Shown here: positions 32,923 to 37,599 of the stretch, in pieces | How the letters are laid out: each line of letters begins with the position of its first letter | How positions within the stretch are numbered: position 1 is the stretch's first letter | From: an uncultured Muribaculaceae bacterium | GTDB lineage: Bacteria > Bacteroidota > Bacteroidia > Bacteroidales > Muribaculaceae | Assembly: GCA_910587915.1 (NCBI GenBank) | Contig: CAJUOB010000027.1 | Span: 1-37,599 of the forward strand | DNA length: 37,599 bases | Direction: 5' to 3' | Notes under the pieces: generated by a model | The model's input: the letters and a program-made list of their open reading frames with translations, nothing else | The model's database searches: none | Told to the model about the DNA's origin: nothing | Translations under genes and position numbers: made by a program

Positions 32923-34296
32923 ATGACGATAGCAGTAATCATACTGGCGGTGGCTCTTGTAGCCGCTGTTGCAGCATTGATCGCAAGCCGCCGGAGTGCC
33001 GATGCACGGGCTGCGGAAATTGCGGCATTATCGGCGGAAAATGGGCGGCTGAACGGTGAGAATGCAGCTTTTGCGCAAGTACGCCGCGATCTCGAGGCTT
33101 CTGTTGCCCGACTAAACGGGCAGATCGAGGTGCTACGCCGCAGCGAGGCCGAGGCTAATGGTGAGAAAGTGCGCTTGGCCGAGCGTACGGAGGCTCTTAT
33201 GCGCGAGAACGAGCGCATACAGAAGGAGCATGCCCGGCTTGAGAGTGAACTCGAGGAACGTTTCCGAAATCTGGCTGCCAAGGTACTTGTGAGCAATTCA
33301 GAAGCACTTCGGGAACAGAACCGCACTGGCCTCGCAGAGGTGCTTGCTCCTATGCGCGAGAATCTTGAACAATTCCGCGCGGCATTCACCGAGCGCTACG
33401 ATAAGGAATCGGCCGAGCGCTTCTCGCTTGGCGAGCGTGTGCGCGAATTGGTGCAGCTCAACCAAACGATCGGTCTGGAGACACGTAAACTTTCGGATGC
33501 ATTGCGCGGAAACTCTAAGGTGCAGGGCGACTGGGGTGAGATGATTCTCGACAACATCCTTGAGCGCAGCGGCTTCCGCCGAGGATATGAATACATGGTG
33601 CAGGAGAGTGTGGTGGATACCGAGGGCCATCGCCTGCGTCCCGATGTGGTGATAAATTATACAGAGGGCCGTAAGCTCATCATAGACTCCAAGGTGTCGA
33701 TACAGGACTATCTGCGAATGGTCGACGCCGAGTCCGATGATTTGCGCGAACGCTACGCCCGCTCTCATCTGGCATCGGTGAAAAAGCACATTGCAGAGCT
33801 TAAAGGTAAATCCTATCAGGATGTTATCGGCGACGAGCGTGTGGACTTCGTGCTTATGTTTATACCTCACGAGGGCGCTTTCCTTGCAGCAATGAAGCTC
33901 GACGACAGTCTGTGGCAGACAGCCTTCGACAGCAGGGTGCTTGTTATATCGCCTACTCATCTGATGTCGGTGATACGGCTTGTGGAGCAGGTGTGGCGTC
34001 ACGACAAGCAGAATAGAAATGCCCTCGAAATAGCGCGACAGGCCGGTCTGATGCTCGATAAATTCAATGGCTTCCTCTCCGATATGGAGAAAATCGAAAA
34101 ATCGCTTGGCGCCGCCGGCGAGGCTTGCCGCAGTGCATTTGCCAAACTTTCGAGTGGCCCCGGCAATCTTGTGGGTAAAGCCCGCGCGCTTACAGCCTTG
34201 GGCGCCAAGGCGAAAAAGGCTCTTCCGGAGCGTTTTATCAACGAATGTGCAGATACCGCAGAGGAAGAACCGGAAAATACCGAAGAAAATGCCTAA
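32923..34296 (+). CDS. rmuC: DNA recombination protein RmuC
   Basis: A 457-residue protein of the RmuC family, linked to limiting inversions at short inverted repeats. It has an N-terminal membrane helix (1-21), a long coiled coil (about 28-115) and the restriction-endonuclease-like domain. Conserved segments are KVQGDWGEMILDNILERSGF (about 198-217), RPDVVINYTEGRKLIIDSKV (about 236-255) and DFVLMFIPHEGAFLAA (about 307-322). The start at 32923 follows rfbC by 2 nt; a frame open from 32836 would add a rfbC-overlapping peptide. Its stop codon TAA is also the first bases of the rhomboid gene's -7 box. It closes the seven-gene chain. Confidence 0.93.
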   Translation: MTIAVIILAVALVAAVAALIASRRSADARAAEIAALSAENGRLNGENAAFAQVRRDLEASVARLNGQIEVLRRSEAEANGEKVRLAERTEALMRENERIQKEHARLESELEERFRNLAAKVLVSNSEALREQNRTGLAEVLAPMRENLEQFRAAFTERYDKESAERFSLGERVRELVQLNQTIGLETRKLSDALRGNSKVQGDWGEMILDNILERSGFRRGYEYMVQESVVDTEGHRLRPDVVINYTEGRKLIIDSKVSIQDYLRMVDAESDDLRERYARSHLASVKKHIAELKGKSYQDVIGDERVDFVLMFIPHEGAFLAAMKLDDSLWQTAFDSRVLVISPTHLMSVIRLVEQVWRHDKQNRNALEIARQAGLMLDKFNGFLSDMEKIEKSLGAAGEACRSAFAKLSSGPGNLVGKARALTALGAKAKKALPERFINECADTAEEEPENTEENA

Positions 34297-34301
34297 TTTT
34301 G
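34294..34301 (+). promoter_or_regulatory. -7 box of the rhomboid gene, overlapping the rmuC stop
   Basis: TAATTTTG, 38 nt before the rhomboid ATG; its TAA is the rmuC stop codon. No -33 element is clear. Confidence 0.55.
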
Positions 34302-34339
34302 CATCTTCTAAAATTCTCACTCCAAACAAGTACTAAGTA

Positions 34340-35095
34340 ATGCTACGCAACATACAATCGCTCTTCTCGTCGATGCCACCGGTGGTGAAAAATCTGCTGA
34401 TAATCAATGTGCTCATATGGCTCGTTATGGCGATCTCGCCCGATGCCGACAGGGCTTTCACCAAATATCTGGCTCTGTACTACTTCTCATCGCCGGGCTT
34501 TCTGCCGTTCCAGTTGTTCACCTACATGTTCCTGCACGGAGGCTTCACCCACTTATTCTTCAACATGTTTGCTTTGGTGATGTTTGGCGGGACCATCGAA
34601 AGAGCCATGGGGTCGGCCCGTTTTCTGTTCTATTATATCTCCGTGGGCATCGGCGCCGCTCTGATTCAGATGGGTGTATATGCGATATACATACATCATC
34701 TGGAGAGTTTCTTCGACGCTGCCACATGCAACGAGATTATAACGCGTGGCTGGGATCTGATTCAGCAAAACTACAACTACAGCGATCCCGATGCCGGGGC
34801 CCTCAACTCGTTTGTGAACAGGCCAATGGTCGGAGCCTCGGGCGCGATCTATGGTGTGCTTCTTGCGTTTGGCTTCCTGTTTCCTAATGTTCCGATATAT
34901 CTGTTTTTCATACCCATTCCTATCAAGGCCAAATGGCTTATAATCGGATATTTCGTGCTTGAATTGTTCTATGGCTTAGGTGGTCTTGCCGACAATGTGG
35001 CTCACTTCGCCCATATCGGCGGCATGATATTCGGCTTCCTGTTGCTGCTCTATTGGAAGCATAAAGGCGTGTTCAACAACCGTTGGTTCTTCTGA
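34340..35095 (+). CDS. Rhomboid family intramembrane serine protease
   Basis: A 251-residue inner-membrane protease with six or seven hydrophobic segments. The catalytic Ser167 is in GASGAIYG (165-172) and the His225 in AHFAHIGGMIFG; HGGFTHLFFNMFAL (66-79) holds the oxyanion-stabilising His and Asn. A long loop (about 118-160) between membrane segments is larger than in E. coli GlpG. The substrate is unknown. It is followed by an EEP-family membrane protein that starts at its stop (TGATG), a pairing that recurs in Bacteroidetes. Confidence 0.92.
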   Translation: MLRNIQSLFSSMPPVVKNLLIINVLIWLVMAISPDADRAFTKYLALYYFSSPGFLPFQLFTYMFLHGGFTHLFFNMFALVMFGGTIERAMGSARFLFYYISVGIGAALIQMGVYAIYIHHLESFFDAATCNEIITRGWDLIQQNYNYSDPDAGALNSFVNRPMVGASGAIYGVLLAFGFLFPNVPIYLFFIPIPIKAKWLIIGYFVLELFYGLGGLADNVAHFAHIGGMIFGFLLLLYWKHKGVFNNRWFF

Positions 35096-36333
35096 TGGAA
35101 ACGCCGGAAGAAATGCAATCGCCTGCACCGCGCCGGCGCCCTGCCGGTGCTCAGGCTGCCAAGAAAGCAGGCGCTGTGCGCAGACCACGCACCGGTAAGC
35201 CCACGAAAGGTAAGAAAAAGAAGAAACGCAAACTTCGGTCGCCGGCAATGCGGCTGCTGCGGGCGCTGATGCTGATACTCAGTATTGCGTCGGCCGTGGC
35301 AACAATATTCACGGCCTACAGCGGGCACATATCACCCCTCAAGCACGGTGGCTTCTGGGGTATTTTCCCGCTCTGTTTCCCTATATGCCTGCTGTGCTCG
35401 GTGATACTGATCGTGCTGCAGGTATGGTGGCATTGGCGTGGTGTGATTATTGCGGCCCTCGGTCTTGTGGCGAGTGCCGCCCCGGCGCTGCAGATATGCC
35501 CGCTGCATTTGGGAACTCCGAAAGCTCCCGAAGGCAGCGATACTTTTACGCTGCTTACATATAACGTGCTGAATCTTAACGACCGGCGCGACAGCACGGA
35601 TGTGGCCCCGAATCATACGATCGACTATATTATCGACCAGGATGCCGATATAGTGTGTCTGCAGGAGGCTGCCAATGTCACTGTGTCGCGCCACTTGTTT
35701 GTGACCGCTGAGCAGATCCGCACATTGCACGAACGATATCCGTATATCATCACGAGTTCGGGTGCTCAGACTATAATGTCGAAATTCCCCGTGCAGCCTA
35801 TACATCTCACACTTACCAAGGAAGAATTCGATGATGCCGAACTGGCAGCCTATCGCATATCGTTCCCCGGAGGTAAGAGCGCCACGCTTTTCAATGTGCA
35901 TCTGCAATCGTTTTCGCTTACCAAAACCGACCGCGAACTTTACCGCAATCTCACCGATCTGCAGCGCGAGAGCATTCAGGATGTCCGGACTCATTTGATA
36001 CATAAGCTTTCGGTGGCTAATGTGGAACGTGCCCGGCAGGCTCAGGTGCTGATGCGGCTTATCCGTCATTATGGCGGCCCGGATGTGATAATATGCGGCG
36101 ATTTCAACGATGTCGCCACCTGCTATGCTATCCGCACAATCGAAGATGCCGGCTTCCGGTCGGTCTATGCCAGCCTTGGATTCGGACCGATTGCGACATA
36201 TAATGAGAACCGCTTTTATTTCGGCATCGACCATATATTGTACCGAGGCTCGATAGTACCTCTGACCATCGACAAAGGTACTGTGCGGTGTTCCGACCAC
36301 TATCCGCTAAAGGCCACGCTTGCAATAGACTGA
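35095..36333 (+). CDS. Endonuclease/exonuclease/phosphatase (EEP) family membrane protein
   Basis: A 412-residue protein with a very basic N-terminus (KGKKKKKRKLRSP, about 38-50) and three membrane helices (about 55-73, 90-110, 117-133). The EEP catalytic domain from about 150 shows LLTYNVLNL (153-161, Asn157), DADIVCLQE (183-191, metal-binding Glu191), IICGDFND and FGIDHIL, ending in CSDHYPL. Possible substrates are nucleic acids, phosphoinositides or phosphodiester lipids outside the cytoplasm; the fold does not decide. The start at 35095 overlaps the rhomboid stop by one base. Confidence 0.88.
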   Translation: METPEEMQSPAPRRRPAGAQAAKKAGAVRRPRTGKPTKGKKKKKRKLRSPAMRLLRALMLILSIASAVATIFTAYSGHISPLKHGGFWGIFPLCFPICLLCSVILIVLQVWWHWRGVIIAALGLVASAAPALQICPLHLGTPKAPEGSDTFTLLTYNVLNLNDRRDSTDVAPNHTIDYIIDQDADIVCLQEAANVTVSRHLFVTAEQIRTLHERYPYIITSSGAQTIMSKFPVQPIHLTLTKEEFDDAELAAYRISFPGGKSATLFNVHLQSFSLTKTDRELYRNLTDLQRESIQDVRTHLIHKLSVANVERARQAQVLMRLIRHYGGPDVIICGDFNDVATCYAIRTIEDAGFRSVYASLGFGPIATYNENRFYFGIDHILYRGSIVPLTIDKGTVRCSDHYPLKATLAID

Positions 36334-36353
36334 AGTGTTGGTCGTGTCTGTGA

Positions 36354-36388
36354 AATACTCTCTTGAGGGTATTGACAAGCTGATTTTT
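36354..36388 (+). terminator. Hairpin with T-tract, overlapping the next promoter
   Basis: AATACTCT (36354-36361), loop CTTG, AGGGTATT (36366-36373), an 8-bp stem with one G-T pair, followed 9 nt later by six T. It may terminate the EEP transcript. It also covers the -33 TTG (36372-36374) of the following regulator gene, so it could equally be an operator. Confidence 0.5.
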
Positions 36389-36402
36389 TCTGAGTAATTT
36401 TG
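36372..36402 (+). promoter_or_regulatory. Promoter of the RIC-LuxR regulator gene
   Basis: TTG (36372-36374), 20-nt spacer, TAATTTTG (36395-36402). The leader is about 25 nt. The palindrome at 36354-36373 runs into the -33 element. Confidence 0.75.
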
Positions 36403-36431
36403 CGATTCGGAATATAAAAGCAGCTAATCCT

Positions 36432-37361
36432 ATGACAGACAATTCATTCGAGAGTACCGATACAGTTCGTCATCTTATCCGTCACAACCCGTCGTTGCTA
36501 ATGATGCTGCGTCGTTTCGACATATCGCTCGGATTTGGTAATGGAACCGTTGGTGAAGTCTGCGCGGCAAATGGCATTGATACCGATACATTTCTTGCAG
36601 TAGCTAATTTTACGGCCGGGCATGCATGGCGGCATTTCAATGTCGATCTGGCTACGCTGATGCTGTACTTGAAAAATGCCCATAGCTACTTTCTGGATTT
36701 CGCACTGCCGTCGATACGGCGCAAGCTGATAGAGGCACTCCCGATGTCCGACCCAAATTCGGTGGCTATGCTTCTGATGCGGTATTTCGATGATTATTCC
36801 GAAGAGGTGCGTCTGCACATGGAGTTTGAGAATGAAACCGTGTTTCCCTATATCCGAAATCTTCTTGCAGGGAATCCCGACACAAAGCTTTGCATAGCGC
36901 AGTTCGAGGCCCGACATGAATCAATAACTCCGAAACTCAACGAACTAAAGGAAATATTTATCTGTCATTATAGCGGCGGTGGCAATTCCGATCTTCTTAC
37001 ATCGGCTCTCCACGATATCATAGCTACGGAAAAAGAGCTGAGGCTGCATTGTGGAATCGAGGACAGGATTCTTGTGCCGGCTGCGCAGGCTCTCGAGCCT
37101 GAAATAGCCGACAAGAGCGTTGCGGAGCCCGAAACGACCGACTCGCAGGAGCTTACAGCGCGAGAACGCGAGATTGTGCGTTGTATAGCGCGCGGTCTCT
37201 CCACCAAGGAAATCGCAGCCAGTCTTTTCCTGTCGACACATACGGTGACCACCCATCGCCGCAATATATGCGCGAAACTCGACATTCATTCCGCGCCCGC
37301 GCTCACTGTCTATGCGATTCTACACAAGCTCGTCGATATATCGGAGATAAAGGTGCAGTAG
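36432..37361 (+). CDS. RIC/hemerythrin-like di-iron protein fused to a LuxR-type HTH
   Basis: A 309-residue probable one-component regulator. Residues 10-60 resemble the ScdA_N domain of iron-cluster repair proteins (YtfE/ScdA), but its usual CC pair is missing (RFDISLGFGNGT). Residues 75-220 form a four-helix bundle with the ligand set of RIC proteins: His84, His129, Glu133, His162, His206 and Glu210, with Glu125 and Glu159 as possible bridging residues. Spacing nearly equals that of E. coli YtfE as I remember it. An acidic linker (221-239) leads to a LuxR helix-turn-helix (240-300): LTAREREIVRCIARGLSTKE, then HTVTTHRRNICAKL. It probably senses NO, oxygen or iron through the di-iron site and switches DNA binding. 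Targets are unknown. No sensor kinase or receiver domain is present. Confidence 0.85.
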   Translation: MTDNSFESTDTVRHLIRHNPSLLMMLRRFDISLGFGNGTVGEVCAANGIDTDTFLAVANFTAGHAWRHFNVDLATLMLYLKNAHSYFLDFALPSIRRKLIEALPMSDPNSVAMLLMRYFDDYSEEVRLHMEFENETVFPYIRNLLAGNPDTKLCIAQFEARHESITPKLNELKEIFICHYSGGGNSDLLTSALHDIIATEKELRLHCGIEDRILVPAAQALEPEIADKSVAEPETTDSQELTAREREIVRCIARGLSTKEIAASLFLSTHTVTTHRRNICAKLDIHSAPALTVYAILHKLVDISEIKVQ

Positions 37362-37372
37362 GTTCCGATGAC

Positions 37373-37403
37373 ATTTCCCGGGTCCGGGGGAATTGAATTT
37401 TTT
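37373..37403 (+). terminator. Terminator after the regulator gene
   Basis: ATTTCCCG (37373-37380) pairs with CGGGGGAAT (37385-37393) with one bulge, followed by GAATTTTTTG. The T-tract runs into the -33 TTTG of the next promoter. Confidence 0.55.
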
Positions 37404-37432
37404 GTGGATTTCCGGGATTATTTTTATCTTTG
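37401..37432 (+). promoter_or_regulatory. Promoter of the Na/Pi cotransporter gene
   Basis: TTTG (37401-37404), 20-nt spacer, TATCTTTG (37425-37432). The leader of about 48 nt contains a hairpin, AGCCGG (37441-37446) with CCGGCT (37459-37464). Confidence 0.8.
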
Positions 37433-37485
37433 TGGCAAGAAGCCGGCGTGTTAACAAACCGGCTCATACACCGCTTAACAAAACG

Positions 37486-37599
37486 ATGGACTACAGTGTT
37501 TTAGACTTCCTCAGCCTCCTCGGAGCCGTCGGGCTCTTCCTCTATGGTATGAAGGTGATGAGCGAAGGTTTGCAGAAAGCCGCAGGCGACCGTCTGCGC
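37486..37599 (+). CDS. Na/Pi cotransporter family protein, N-terminal fragment
   Basis: The first 38 codons of a gene cut by the window end. The peptide MDYSVLDFLSLLGAVGLFLY followed by GMKVMSEGLQKAAGDRLR is the characteristic start of NptA/PhoU-domain Na/Pi cotransporters: a first membrane helix, then the GMxxMSEGLQxxAGxRLR segment. It probably imports phosphate. The ATG at 37486 follows a strong promoter. Confidence 0.88.
   Translation, partial: MDYSVLDFLSLLGAVGLFLYGMKVMSEGLQKAAGDRLR

Overview
The window looks like chromosomal DNA of a Bacteroidales bacterium, probably close to Muribaculaceae (the family is inference). Three kinds of evidence support this. Nearly every transcription unit is preceded by the Bacteroidetes -7 box TAnnTTTG, several with a TTG/TTTG about 20 nt upstream, and clear Shine-Dalgarno sequences are scarce. 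The gene families are typical of the group: GIN-domain (DUF2807) protein, DcaP-like porin, PCMD-domain protein, Bacteroidetes-type alternative GlmU, and exported murein-peptide enzymes. Base composition is near 50 % GC with little foreign DNA, apart from an AT-rich gene desert at 50-950 and an AT-richer acyltransferase gene at 13459-14520.

Layout. 1-984: the 5' part of a tRNA-Val (minus strand) with its promoter, then a gene-poor AT-rich stretch holding a candidate small RNA with two terminator hairpins. 985-4173: coupled plus-strand genes dusB, a GIN-domain protein and a polysaccharide flippase. 4239-7166 (minus): DcaP-like porin and glutamine synthetase. 7328-10874 (minus): an exported murein-peptide breakdown operon (transglutaminase-like protein, NlpC/P60 peptidase, Tat-type dipeptide epimerase). 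11021-11581: Cys-rich lipoprotein, then a repeat-filled convergent spacer, then gdhA (minus). 13459: acyltransferase. 14531-17072 (minus): helical protein, cyclophilin lipoprotein and M16 peptidase. 17185-18340: a cluster of small, mostly membrane proteins. 18468-20903: GH51 arabinofuranosidase. 20964-22724 (minus): LtaS-like sulfatase-fold enzyme. 22862-25382: beta-helix lipoprotein and PCMD protein. 25376-27665 (minus): recQ and a holin-like protein. 27780: alternative GlmU. 29083-34296: a very tight seven-gene operon (cytidylate-kinase-like, esterase, recF, DUF721/DciA, thioesterase, rfbC, rmuC). 34340-36333: rhomboid protease and an EEP-family membrane protein. 36432-37361: a regulator that fuses a YtfE/RIC-like di-iron domain to a LuxR helix-turn-helix. 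37486-end: the start of a Na/Pi cotransporter.

Themes. Most genes serve envelope construction and turnover, nitrogen assimilation (glnA and gdhA) or DNA maintenance (recF, recQ, rmuC, DciA). The points most worth a second look are the RIC-LuxR fusion regulator with a palindrome at its promoter, four starts lying exactly 4 nt after a TAnnTTTG box (probably leaderless mRNAs), the small membrane-protein cluster with a duplicated and perhaps frameshifted 3' end, and the candidate sRNA near the tRNA. No CRISPR array, insertion sequence, prophage or defence system is visible.
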